Shown here: positions 17,028 to 25,597 of the stretch, in pieces
How the letters are laid out: every line of letters begins with the position of its first letter
Position numbering within the stretch: position 1 is the first letter of the stretch
Source: an uncultured Eubacteriales bacterium
GTDB taxonomy: Bacteria; Bacillota; Clostridia; Oscillospirales; Acutalibacteraceae
Direction of reading: 5' to 3'
DNA: 64,000 nucleotides
Assembly: GCA_934489735.1 (NCBI GenBank)
Contig: CAKSSR010000011.1
Location: 1 to 64,000 of the forward strand
The notes under the pieces: model-generated
Database searches by the model: none
What the model was told of the DNA's origin: nothing
What the model saw: the letters and a program-made list of their open reading frames with translations, nothing else
Position numbers and translations under genes: made by a program

Positions 17028-18440
17028 TTATTTTAATAAACCTTTCAAGATTTCCTCTACCTCCAAGGCATTTGCTCTGCCCTTAGATAATTTCATTACA
17101 AATCCCAATATAGATTTCAATGCTTTCTCTTTGCCTGATTTATAATCGGCAACTGCATTTTCATTTGAAGCTATTGCTTCTTGACACATTTTATTTAATG
17201 CGTCTTTATCTATTTCTTGCATATCCTTATCGGATATCAACTCTTTCACTGGCTTACCATTCTCTAGCATTTTATCTAATGTTGCTTTTGCAATGTTCAT
17301 AGATATCTTGTTATCTTCTATTAAAAGTACTAACTCCTTCAATTCTTCCGGAGTTACTTTGATATCAAATTTCTCTTTATCGTTGTCTCCATCTAAACTT
17401 CTGAAGATCTGACCTATGATAAAGTTCGATACTGTTTGAGGATTCTTTACCCCTTTAACAGCTTCGTCAAAGAATATAGATATATTTCTATATTTTATTA
17501 ATATCGATGCGTCAGTTTCCTTTATTCCTAAGTCATTTATATATCTCGATAACTTGACGTCAGGAGATTCTGGTAACGACGACTTTATGTTTTCTATTTC
17601 TTCATCAGTCAAGTGAATCTCAACTAGATCCGGGTCTTTAAAGTACCTATAGTCATGAGCATCTTCTTTTCTCCTCATGCTACTTGTTGCCCCTGTTGAT
17701 TCATCAAATCTAAGAGTCTCTTGAATTACCTTTTGACCTGATTCAAGTAAGTCAATTTGTCTTTCTCTTTCATACTCTATCGCTTTCGTCATAAAGGTAA
17801 CCGAGTTCATGTTTTTAATCTCTGTCTTTACTCCCAGTTCTTTGCTTCCTGATTCCCTTACCGATAAATTTACATCACAACGCATTGAGCCTTCCTGCAT
17901 TTTGCAGTCCGAGACTCCTATATTGCGCATTATCATTTGAAGCTTCTCAACATATTCTTTTGCTTCCAATTCATTGCTTATGTCAGGTTCAGTTACAATC
18001 TCTATTAGTGGTACTCCACCTCTATTATAATCTATATAAACGTTGCCTGACTCATGTACTAATTTACCTGCATCTTCTTCCAGATGTATCCTATTGATTC
18101 TAACTTTCTTACCGTTCGATAATTCTATATGCCCGTTGCTACATAGTGGCTTGTCAAACTGTGATATCTGATAAGCTTTTGGAAGATCTGGATAGACGTA
18201 ATTCTTTCTATCCATTTTTGAAATGTTATTAATAGTACAATTAGTTGCCAACCCTGCCATGACAGCATACCTGATAGCTTTTTTGTTTATCTTTGGTAGT
18301 GTCCCAGGTAGCCCTATACATATAGGACAGCAATGCGTGTTTGGATCTCCTCCAAAATCTGTCTTGCACGAACAAAAAATCTTAGTCTTTGTCGATAGTT
18401 CTACATGTGTTTCTAGTCCTATTACTGTTTCCCATTTCAT
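17028..18440 (-). CDS. gatB: Asp-tRNA(Asn)/Glu-tRNA(Gln) amidotransferase subunit B
   Basis: GatB binds misacylated tRNA and, with GatA and GatC, converts Asp-tRNA(Asn) and/or Glu-tRNA(Gln) to the amidated form. The 470 residues are normal. The start WETVIGLETHVEL, the zinc-site cysteines (FCSC and HCCPIC), YPDLPKAYQISQ and the yqeY-like tail domain (from about residue 325) are all visible. It overlaps the gatA stop by 4 bases (ATGA) and is the last core gene of aspS-gatC-gatA-gatB. Confidence 0.97.
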   Translation of the reverse strand: MKWETVIGLETHVELSTKTKIFCSCKTDFGGDPNTHCCPICIGLPGTLPKINKKAIRYAVMAGLATNCTINNISKMDRKNYVYPDLPKAYQISQFDKPLCSNGHIELSNGKKVRINRIHLEEDAGKLVHESGNVYIDYNRGGVPLIEIVTEPDISNELEAKEYVEKLQMIMRNIGVSDCKMQEGSMRCDVNLSVRESGSKELGVKTEIKNMNSVTFMTKAIEYERERQIDLLESGQKVIQETLRFDESTGATSSMRRKEDAHDYRYFKDPDLVEIHLTDEEIENIKSSLPESPDVKLSRYINDLGIKETDASILIKYRNISIFFDEAVKGVKNPQTVSNFIIGQIFRSLDGDNDKEKFDIKVTPEELKELVLLIEDNKISMNIAKATLDKMLENGKPVKELISDKDMQEIDKDALNKMCQEAIASNENAVADYKSGKEKALKSILGFVMKLSKGRANALEVEEILKGLLK

Positions 18441-19906
18441 ATCCTCACCCCCATGTCAACACTTTTGAATGAATGTGCCTCTTTCTCATAGATATTAGCA
18501 GCATTTAATAACAAACCTTCTGAAAACATATTCCCAATCAATTGCATGCCTATTGGTAATCCAGACTTATCAAACCCACATGGAATTGATATAGCTGGTA
18601 CTCCGGCTGTATTTATTGGAACAGTACATATGTCTGTCATGTACATTTCTACAGGATCATCTACTGAATAATTTAACTCATATGATGTCGATGGTGCTGT
18701 CGGTGATAAAATTATGTCACAATTTTTAAAAGCTTCTCTAAATGCATAAATAATTTTTCTTCTCAACTTTTGAGCTTTCTTATAATATGCATCGTAATAT
18801 CCTGAACTTAATACATATGTTCCCAATAGTATTCTTCTTTGTACTTCTTTTCCAAAGCCTTTACTTCTCGTTTTACATATCATTTCATCTATGTCGCTAT
18901 AATTGTCTGCCCGATAGCCATATCTTATTCCGTCAAACCTACCTAAGTTAGATGATGCTTCAGCACATGCTAAAATGTAATAAACAGGCAAAGCATATTT
19001 TAGTTCCGGTAGTTTAAAACGTACTATCTTAGCCCCTAATGACTCATAAACTTTTATAGCTTTTTCTAAAGATTCTTTTATTTCATCATTGATTCCCATA
19101 AAATATTCCTCTGCTATACCTATTCTGAGTCCTTCTAGACTATCATTTATCTTTGATAAAGTTGGCTCTCTCTTAACATTGCTGCTAGTAGAGTCTTTCT
19201 CATCGTAACCAGATATTGCATCAAATACAATTGCTGCATCCTCTGCCGTAGTCGTTAGTGTACCTATTTGATCAAAACTTGACCCATATGCTATTAAACC
19301 ATATCTAGATACAGAACCGTAAGTTGGTTTAAGTCCAACTATTCCACAAAAACTTGCCGGTTCTCTAACTGATCCTCCAGTATCTGATCCCAATCCATAG
19401 ACTGCTATATTACCTGCTACTGCACTGGCTACCCCGCCCGAACTTCCTCCTGCGACATGCTTAATATTATGAGGATTTAGTGAACCTCCTATGCATGATG
19501 TTTCGCTCGTTGAACCCATTGCGAACTCATCCATATTGGTTTTTCCTAATAATATTGCATTTTTTCTTTTCAATATATCCCAAACTGTTGCATCATATAT
19601 TGGCACATAGCCCTTCAAGATTTTAGAACAACATGTTGTTTCTATCCCATTTGTTGATATATTGTCTTTCAAAGTCATCGGGATGCCTTCAAGTAATGAT
19701 ATTTCTTCCCCTTGCTCTATCTTTTTATCGACTGCTTTGGCAGATTCTATAGCTAAATCATCACATAAAGTCACATATGCATTTAATTCTTTCTTCAAAT
19801 TATTAGCTTCTTCTAGATACTTCTTAGTAAGTTCTTCACAAGATATTTGTTTAGACTTTAATAAATCATGCGTGCGCCTTATCTTGCTGTTAATAATTTC
19901 AGACAT
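18437..19906 (-). CDS. gatA: Asp-tRNA(Asn)/Glu-tRNA(Gln) amidotransferase subunit A
   Basis: GatA is the amidase-signature subunit that releases ammonia from glutamine for the GatB transamidation site. The 489 residues fit. The catalytic Lys is in MTLKDNI, and the Ser-cisSer-Lys triad partners are in the amidase signature HVAGGSSGGVASAVAG with GSDTGGSVREPASF. It lies 20 nt after gatC and overlaps gatB by ATGA, so the subunits are translated in order. Confidence 0.97.
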   Translation of the reverse strand: MSEIINSKIRRTHDLLKSKQISCEELTKKYLEEANNLKKELNAYVTLCDDLAIESAKAVDKKIEQGEEISLLEGIPMTLKDNISTNGIETTCCSKILKGYVPIYDATVWDILKRKNAILLGKTNMDEFAMGSTSETSCIGGSLNPHNIKHVAGGSSGGVASAVAGNIAVYGLGSDTGGSVREPASFCGIVGLKPTYGSVSRYGLIAYGSSFDQIGTLTTTAEDAAIVFDAISGYDEKDSTSSNVKREPTLSKINDSLEGLRIGIAEEYFMGINDEIKESLEKAIKVYESLGAKIVRFKLPELKYALPVYYILACAEASSNLGRFDGIRYGYRADNYSDIDEMICKTRSKGFGKEVQRRILLGTYVLSSGYYDAYYKKAQKLRRKIIYAFREAFKNCDIILSPTAPSTSYELNYSVDDPVEMYMTDICTVPINTAGVPAISIPCGFDKSGLPIGMQLIGNMFSEGLLLNAANIYEKEAHSFKSVDMGVRI

Positions 19907-19926
19907 ATCGTTAACCCTCCTTCACA

Positions 19927-20208
19927 TTAGTTTGAGTGCTTCTTAATAAAGAAGAATCCATCTTCACCACCGTCAACATTTTTTAAGATTAGGTCTCTGT
20001 CGAATGATTCTTTTACTTCATCTTCTCTAAAAACATTGAAACTTTCATCAATATCAGGTATATCGATGTCAGACTCTAGCACATCATTGATTTGATCTGC
20101 GAAGGCTATTATGTTAGACATTTCTTCTGTAATCTTGTCTAAATCTTTCTCGTCAACAAATATTTTAGATAAGTTTGCTATTTTAAGAACTTCCTCTTTA
20201 GTTACCAT
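19927..20208 (-). CDS. gatC: Asp-tRNA(Asn)/Glu-tRNA(Gln) amidotransferase subunit C
   Basis: GatC is the small belt that holds GatA and GatB together. The ATG at 20208 is chosen since AGAGGTG lies about 9 nt upstream; this gives 93 residues starting MVTKEEVLKIANLSKIFVDE, the standard GatC N-terminus. The middle has the usual acidic IPDIDES segment and the end DGGEDGFFFIKK resembles the family D-G-x-F-x-VPK-type tail. It lies 24 nt after aspS. Confidence 0.94.
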   Translation of the reverse strand: MVTKEEVLKIANLSKIFVDEKDLDKITEEMSNIIAFADQINDVLESDIDIPDIDESFNVFREDEVKESFDRDLILKNVDGGEDGFFFIKKHSN

Positions 20209-20232
20209 AAAAATACACCTCTTTCTCAAAAA

Positions 20233-21984
20233 TTATTGCCTTATCTTTATATGAATCTCCCTTAGTTGTTCTTCCGTTACTTCCGTAGGTGCCCCGAGTA
20301 ATAAATCTTGAGCATTGCTGTTCATTGGGAATGCTATTACTTCTCTAATGTTCTGTTCTTCTAAAAGTAACATAACCATTCTATCGATTCCCGGTGCCAT
20401 TCCCGCATGTGGAGGTGCTCCATACTTAAACGCATTATAAAGTGATCCAAATTTTTCTTTCAAATCTTCTTCGGTATATCCAGCTATTTCAAATGCTTTC
20501 ACCATTATATCAATACTATTATTCCTCACTGCTCCGGATGATAACTCAACTCCATTGCAAACTATGTCATATTGATATGCTAGAATATCTAACGGATCAT
20601 TATTTTCTAATGCTTCTATTCCTCCCTGAGGCATTGAAAACGGATTGTGACTAAATATAATATTGCCCGTTTCTTCATCTTGTTCGAACATTGGAAAATC
20701 CACTATAAAACATAATTCAAATGAATCTTTGTTTATAAGATCTAATCTATTCGCAACTTCTGTTCTTATTTGTCCTGCAAACTTCTCTGCCACTTTCTTA
20801 TTATCAGCTATAAAGTACAATACAGATCCAGGTTTTAGCCCTGCTCTTGTCTTTAACTCTTCTCTATCTTCATCAGATAAAAACTTATCTATTGGCCCTA
20901 GGAATGTCATTTCATCGGTTACCTTTACATATCCGAGCCCTTTCATTCCTATCTCTGTGGCAAATTTCAACATGTTCTCAAAGAAACTCTTCGGTCTGCT
21001 TGCGCAGTCTGGTACATTTATAGCCCTAACCGTCTTATTTTTAAACGGTGCAAAGCCTGAGTCAACAAACATATCACTTATGTCTATAATTTCTAGAGGA
21101 TTCCTTAAATCTGGCTTGTCAGTTCCATACTTAAGCATAGATTCTTTATAAGAAATTCTTCTAAAAGGCTTATCCGACACTTTCTTATTGCTGAATTTTT
21201 TAAATGTATCATATAATACTTCTTCAGTAACTCTGAAAACATCTTCTTGAGTTGCAAATGCCATCTCAAAGTCCAATTGATAAAACTCACCAGGAGACCT
21301 ATCTGCCCTAGCATCTTCATCTCTAAAGCATGGTGCGATTTGAAAATATCTATCAAATCCTGATACCATTAATAATTGTTTAAAGATTTGAGGTGCTTGT
21401 GGCAAGGCATAAAACTTTCCTTTATGCTTTCTACTTGGTATTAAATAGTCTCTAGCTCCCTCTGGAGAAGAAGTTGATAATATCGGAGTTTGGATATCAA
21501 TAAATCCTAATTGTTCCATCTTTGATCTTAAGAATGATATGATTTTTGATCTCTTTATTATATTGTCGTGAACTTTTTTATTCCTGAGATCTAAAAATCT
21601 ATACTTTAACCTAATGTCTTCTTTAGTTTCCTTAGATAATTCAATCTCAAATGGTAAGTTGGATAAAGATTTTCCCAAAATTTCTATTGAATTCATCTTT
21701 ATTTCCACTTTCCCCGTCGAGATCTTTTCATTGATAGTATCTTCATCCCTCATCAAGACTTTACCAAACACGCTTACAACTGTCTCTTTATTAATTCCTT
21801 CTAGCATGTTTTCGTCCTGGACTACTATTTGGACAACGCCACTCTCATCTCTCAAATCAAGAAATAACACGCCTCCATGATCTCTTATGGAATCGACCCA
21901 CCCTGACACTTTTACGTCATTATTGATGTCCTGTTCTCCAATCTCGTTTATAACCTTAGTACGATATTTGTTTTCATAAATCAT
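20233..21984 (-). CDS. aspS: Aspartyl-tRNA synthetase
   Basis: This class II synthetase has 583 residues, a bacterial length. It contains an N-terminal OB-fold anticodon domain (about 15-105, with VSGWVDSIRDHGGVLFLDLRD), motif 2 region FQIAPCFRDEDARADRSPGEF, a bacterial GAD insertion (about 290-410) and motif 3 GAPPHAGMAPGIDR. Because it leads gatCAB, it may be the non-discriminating type that also charges tRNA(Asn). A 390-nt leader from the promoter at 22381-22409 contains a transposon remnant. A short hairpin (GTTGCTA/TAGCAAC) ends about 13 nt before the start. Confidence 0.97.
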   Translation of the reverse strand: MIYENKYRTKVINEIGEQDINNDVKVSGWVDSIRDHGGVLFLDLRDESGVVQIVVQDENMLEGINKETVVSVFGKVLMRDEDTINEKISTGKVEIKMNSIEILGKSLSNLPFEIELSKETKEDIRLKYRFLDLRNKKVHDNIIKRSKIISFLRSKMEQLGFIDIQTPILSTSSPEGARDYLIPSRKHKGKFYALPQAPQIFKQLLMVSGFDRYFQIAPCFRDEDARADRSPGEFYQLDFEMAFATQEDVFRVTEEVLYDTFKKFSNKKVSDKPFRRISYKESMLKYGTDKPDLRNPLEIIDISDMFVDSGFAPFKNKTVRAINVPDCASRPKSFFENMLKFATEIGMKGLGYVKVTDEMTFLGPIDKFLSDEDREELKTRAGLKPGSVLYFIADNKKVAEKFAGQIRTEVANRLDLINKDSFELCFIVDFPMFEQDEETGNIIFSHNPFSMPQGGIEALENNDPLDILAYQYDIVCNGVELSSGAVRNNSIDIMVKAFEIAGYTEEDLKEKFGSLYNAFKYGAPPHAGMAPGIDRMVMLLLEEQNIREVIAFPMNSNAQDLLLGAPTEVTEEQLREIHIKIRQ

Positions 21985-22044
21985 AACAATCTCTCGTTGC
22001 TATAAAAATGTAGCAACTACCACCTTTCCACTTTTTAGTCTGAC

Positions 22045-22310
22045 GTGAACTACCCATTGCAGAAATTACTGGGTTTCTAATGTGCTAATGCACTTGTTCC
22101 AAGAAGTTTGATCTTTAAGCCGCCACCCAACCGAGTCAGGCAATCCTTATTCTTACAGGCGTGTCCACTTCGCCTCTACCGCATAGGATATTAGTATCCA
22201 CAACGCTACTTCAACTTTAAAATTTTTAAGGTTCCATTAAACATTTACATTCGCACTCTATTCCAATTAAACTTTTACCCTTATTTTTAAGTTCAAATTA
22301 TAAGCCTGCT
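22045..22310 (-). pseudogene. tnpB 3' remnant plus IS605-type right end in the aspS leader
   Basis: On the minus strand the last 22 codons before a TGA at 22136-22138 encode VVDTNILCGRGEVDTPVRIRIA, matching the C-terminus of the intact TnpB at 41349 (LYGRGEVDTPVRIRID). The DNA match is strong over about 70 bp and fades upstream with frame breaks. After the stop come GTGC-ATTA-GCAC, then AGAAA/TTTCT interlaced with CCCA/TGGG (a possible H-type pseudoknot), and finally GGGTAGTTCAC, the usual look of an IS605 right end. TnpB guide RNA (omega RNA) covers exactly this part of such elements. Boundaries are approximate. Confidence 0.8.
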
Positions 22311-22380
22311 GCAAAAATTTAATGCCCAGTACTAAGAATATGTATGTCCCAAAATATTAGTCATCACTTCCAGTGACTAT

Positions 22381-22409
22381 ATTGTACTATATATTCGAGT
22401 AAACGTCAA
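22381..22409 (-). promoter_or_regulatory. Sigma-A promoter of the aspS-gatCAB operon
   Basis: On the minus strand TTGACG, 17-base spacer, TACAAT; about 390 nt before aspS, so the transcript crosses the tnpB/right-end remnant. Confidence 0.7.
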
Positions 22410-22787
22410 CATTTTTCCAGCGATTTATGTCCGTTTTCTGTAAATTAGAGCATTTTTGTTAAGTTTTAACAAATTCTCTTTAAAAAAGACCATTTTATCC
22501 CAGTCAGTTGTTTCACAAATACTAAAAATTTTTGGCCATTTCTTTAGATTTCTCATGATTTCTTTGTCAATTGCATCTTTTTTTCTAAGTTTTGAAGTAA
22601 ATTTATCATATTTTGTGATAATGTATAAAGCAAAATATTTAATTGTTAATTACGAATTTTATATACAAACACAACAAGCAACTTAAAAACATCTATATAA
22701 AAGCTGAATTTTTTATGCATTTTATACGATTTTTAACCCGACACCACCGTTAACCGAAATAATATGAGAGATTATTATATCTTTTTG
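22410..22787. other. Divergent intergenic region without a gene
   Basis: AT-rich spacer between the outward-facing promoters of aspS and the PASTA protein. Its open frames lack ribosome-binding sites and look random. A small inverted repeat AATAAT/ATTATT is present near 22762-22778. No other feature was recognised. Confidence 0.6.
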
Positions 22788-22816
22788 TTGCTATATTGTA
22801 ATAGATGTTGTATAAT
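22788..22816 (+). promoter_or_regulatory. Sigma-A promoter of the PASTA pseudokinase gene
   Basis: TTGCTA, 17-base spacer, TATAAT, about 40 nt before the start codon. Confidence 0.7.
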
Positions 22817-22856
22817 CATCTTATCAATAATATAATGATAGAATAGGGTGGTTCAA

Positions 22857-24530
22857 GTGGATAATATTGATAAATTATGTATGGGTTGCATGAACATAAA
22901 GAAAAATGATATATGCGAGATATGCGGATACAACGGAGACAACAAACCTTACGCTCTTAGATTGCGTACTATACTTGATAATAGATATATAGTAGGAGCT
23001 CAAAAGAGTAAAAATGCTAATAGCATAGAATATATAGGTTTTGACAAGGTTTTATGTTGCAGAGTCTACATAATTGAGTTTTTTCCAAAGAATCTGTGCA
23101 TGCGCGACAGGAATTCAAATAATATTATTTTGAGAAAAATTGATAAAGACTGCTATTATAATAACCTAAATGTATTCTTGAACAGGTTTAGAGATGTAGC
23201 AAGATTTAGAGATTTATCATCTATAGGTCCAATTTATAATATCTTCTCTGAAAACAATACCGGGTATGCAATATGTGAGTACATAGAAGGAGATAGTTTG
23301 AGTTCGTTTGTATACAAACAGGGCGGACATATCTCGTGGGACATTGCGAAACAGATATTCATGCCAATATTATCTGGACTGGATAAGATGCATTCAGCTG
23401 GAGTGCTGCATCTAGGAATATGCCCAGATAATATAATTGTCAAGAGACGAAGTGACGACAATGAATTGAGTAGCAATGAAAAAATTGAATTTTCAGCTGT
23501 ATTAATTGGCCCTTCTTTGACAATAGTCAGAGATAAGAACCAAAATTCAGACTCAGGTTTACATTCTGGATTCTCAGCATTGGAACAATATACGAACGCA
23601 TTATCAATAGATAAGAGTACTGACGTATATGGGTTCTGCGCAACTTTATTATATGCTCTATGTGGTAAGAGTCCTGCATCAGCTCTGAAGAGGCAAGATG
23701 ACGACAAGTTACTAATATCTAAGAACATGATAAAAATCATTCCAAAGAATGTAATATCAGCGATAGCAGGAGGACTAAAAGTTCTACCAGAAAACAGAAC
23801 TAGTGACTTCTCTACGCTTAGGAATCAATTATCAGACTCTGCCAACTTCTTGATGGAAAGTATCACAGAGGAATTACATCTCAATGAAAAGCCAAAGGAA
23901 GAAGACGAAAATGATAAAGAAGATCAAGAAAGTAAAAAGAAAAATGTATATTGGTTGTGGGTATCTATAATCGTTACATTTATATTGGTAGGCGCATTTG
24001 TGACTTGGGTCTTATTAAACAATGTCAAACCAAGCAATAATGAACCAACAACTGACGACAGTGCTCAAAATCAAAAGGTAGAAACAAATGTCAAGCAAGA
24101 CAAAAAAGTAGTCCCTCACCTAATCGGACAGAATTTTGAATCAGCAAAGAATACATGTTCAAAAAATGGAATCAAATTGTTACTATCGGGAGAAGAATTT
24201 AGCGAAACAATTCCAGAAGGTTGCATTATGTCACAAAACCCTCAGGAGGGGACATCGACGGATTCCATTTCTAATATAGTTGTCGTAGTGAGCAAGGGAA
24301 GCAAAATGAAAACTTTACCAGAAATCCAAGGGGATTCGATCTCAACTGCATGTAATAAGCTGACTAAGTTATCATTAATTCCACAGAAAAAAGAAAAACC
24401 AAGTAACACTGTAGAAGAAAATTTAGTAATCGGTTACGAATCAAATAGCCCTGGTGACAAAATTGAATATGGATCTAATATAGTTATACTAATAAGCACT
24501 GGTAAACTAAGTAAGGATAGAGTCGATTAG
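22857..24530 (+). CDS. PASTA-domain pseudokinase with N-terminal zinc ribbon
   Basis: The GTG at 22857 has GGGTGG upstream; the GTG at 22848 has nothing. About 557 residues: a four-Cys ribbon (CMGC...CEIC, about residues 7-22), a serine/threonine-kinase fold (about 40-325), an acidic linker, one transmembrane helix (about 360-382), then two extracellular PASTA domains (about 410-545) that in PrkC-type kinases bind peptidoglycan fragments. The fold is recognisable (EYIEGDSLSSFV, FSALEQYTN, STDVYGFCATLLYALCGKSP), but the residues that define catalysis are changed. The VAIK-Lys is Ile (VYIIEFFP), the HRD-x-x-PxN Asp is Gly (HLGICPDN), and DFG is replaced (IGPS). It is therefore probably a signal-binding scaffold rather than an active kinase. 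Confidence 0.88.
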   Translation: MDNIDKLCMGCMNIKKNDICEICGYNGDNKPYALRLRTILDNRYIVGAQKSKNANSIEYIGFDKVLCCRVYIIEFFPKNLCMRDRNSNNIILRKIDKDCYYNNLNVFLNRFRDVARFRDLSSIGPIYNIFSENNTGYAICEYIEGDSLSSFVYKQGGHISWDIAKQIFMPILSGLDKMHSAGVLHLGICPDNIIVKRRSDDNELSSNEKIEFSAVLIGPSLTIVRDKNQNSDSGLHSGFSALEQYTNALSIDKSTDVYGFCATLLYALCGKSPASALKRQDDDKLLISKNMIKIIPKNVISAIAGGLKVLPENRTSDFSTLRNQLSDSANFLMESITEELHLNEKPKEEDENDKEDQESKKKNVYWLWVSIIVTFILVGAFVTWVLLNNVKPSNNEPTTDDSAQNQKVETNVKQDKKVVPHLIGQNFESAKNTCSKNGIKLLLSGEEFSETIPEGCIMSQNPQEGTSTDSISNIVVVVSKGSKMKTLPEIQGDSISTACNKLTKLSLIPQKKEKPSNTVEENLVIGYESNSPGDKIEYGSNIVILISTGKLSKDRVD

Positions 24531-24647
24531 TTCGGCTCTTAGCTATTTGTATTACTATAATAAATAGATTTTTTCATTCAGGTCGAATTTTGTTGAAAAA
24601 AGTAAAAAAATATCTATAATTCTATATCGAAGGGGTAGTATAAATAA

Positions 24648-25331
24648 ATGAAGTCATACGTAATACATTTCGTAAGACATGGTCTTACAACTGAAAATGT
24701 TCAAAAAAAATATACAGGCCAAATGGATGTACATTTGTCCGAGGAAGGAGTAAAAAACTTAGAGACACTAAGAGATAAATACGATTATCCAAGAGGTAAG
24801 CTGTATTTTTGCAGTCCATTGATAAGATGTAAAGAAACTTTGAAAATATTATATAATGAAGACAATTTTACAACGGTCGATGGTTTAAAGGAATGCAGTT
24901 TTGGAGATTGGGAAGACAAAAGCATGGCAGACTTAGTAAATGATGAAACTTTTAAGAAATGGATAAAAGGCGATAATGATATTTCCCCTCCAAATGGAGA
25001 AAGCAATAATCAATTCACAAGCAGGATATTTAATGCATTTGAAAAACTGGTAGAAGACATGATGAAAAAGGGAGATACATCAGCAGTAATAGTAACGCAT
25101 GGCGGAGTAATACTAATGTTGTTATCCAGATATGGCATACCAAAAGCAGAAGCTCACGAATGGCTAGTCGACAATGGATGTGGCTATTCGATAAGGATTA
25201 CACCTGGACTGTGGATGCGAGACAAAGTCTTTGAAATATATGATCGGATACCAAAGAATTACGAATCCGATTATGATCCAGAAGAAAATTATAATAATTA
25301 TTTTAATCTTGAAACCGATTTATCTAAGTAA
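24648..25331 (+). CDS. Histidine phosphatase family protein
   Basis: 227 residues of the phosphoglycerate-mutase-like fold. The catalytic RHG (FVRHGLTTEN, about residues 8-17) forms the phosphohistidine. The other phosphate-pocket residues are visible in SPLIRCKETL (Arg), KECSFGDWED (Glu/Gly) and VIVTHGGVI (second His). Similar small proteins in Clostridia include alpha-ribazole phosphatases and broad phosphatases, and the sequence does not decide between them. The spacing of 117 nt from the pseudokinase, in the same direction, allows co-transcription. It shows no signal peptide. Confidence 0.9.
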   Translation: MKSYVIHFVRHGLTTENVQKKYTGQMDVHLSEEGVKNLETLRDKYDYPRGKLYFCSPLIRCKETLKILYNEDNFTTVDGLKECSFGDWEDKSMADLVNDETFKKWIKGDNDISPPNGESNNQFTSRIFNAFEKLVEDMMKKGDTSAVIVTHGGVILMLLSRYGIPKAEAHEWLVDNGCGYSIRITPGLWMRDKVFEIYDRIPKNYESDYDPEENYNNYFNLETDLSK

Positions 25332-25513
25332 ACAAATTTTTAAAATACATCTTTTTATATCAACAGTTAAAATCACAAAAAAGTAAGCTCACGGAAGCCA
25401 TTTTTTATAATTCCATTACATTTTTATTGTTGATGTTATCATTATAATAATAAATTTATAGTTGAAATATACAATTGAATATATATTTATAAATTAATTC
25501 ATTATTTTGGTGT

Positions 25514-25542
25514 TTGTAAAAATCTTATTAAAATGCTACAAT
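25514..25542 (+). promoter_or_regulatory. Sigma-A promoter of the nucleotide translocase gene
   Basis: TTGTAA, 17-base spacer, TACAAT, about 55 nt before the start. Confidence 0.65.
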
Positions 25543-25597
25543 GTAAGTAGTTAAATTATTTGTCATATTTTGATGATTGTAAAGGAGTTTGATCCAA

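Noticed and set aside
21985..22400. The aspS leader as a T-box or 6S RNA
   Set aside because: Length and position suggested these, but no T-box motif (GGUGG-x-ACCGCG with antiterminator) or 6S pairing could be drawn. The matching tnpB tail and GTTCAC right end explain most of the stretch better.
22456..22686. 76-codon open frame on the plus strand
   Set aside because: No ribosome-binding site, biased to Phe/Ile/Ser as expected of random AT-rich DNA, and located in a promoter region.
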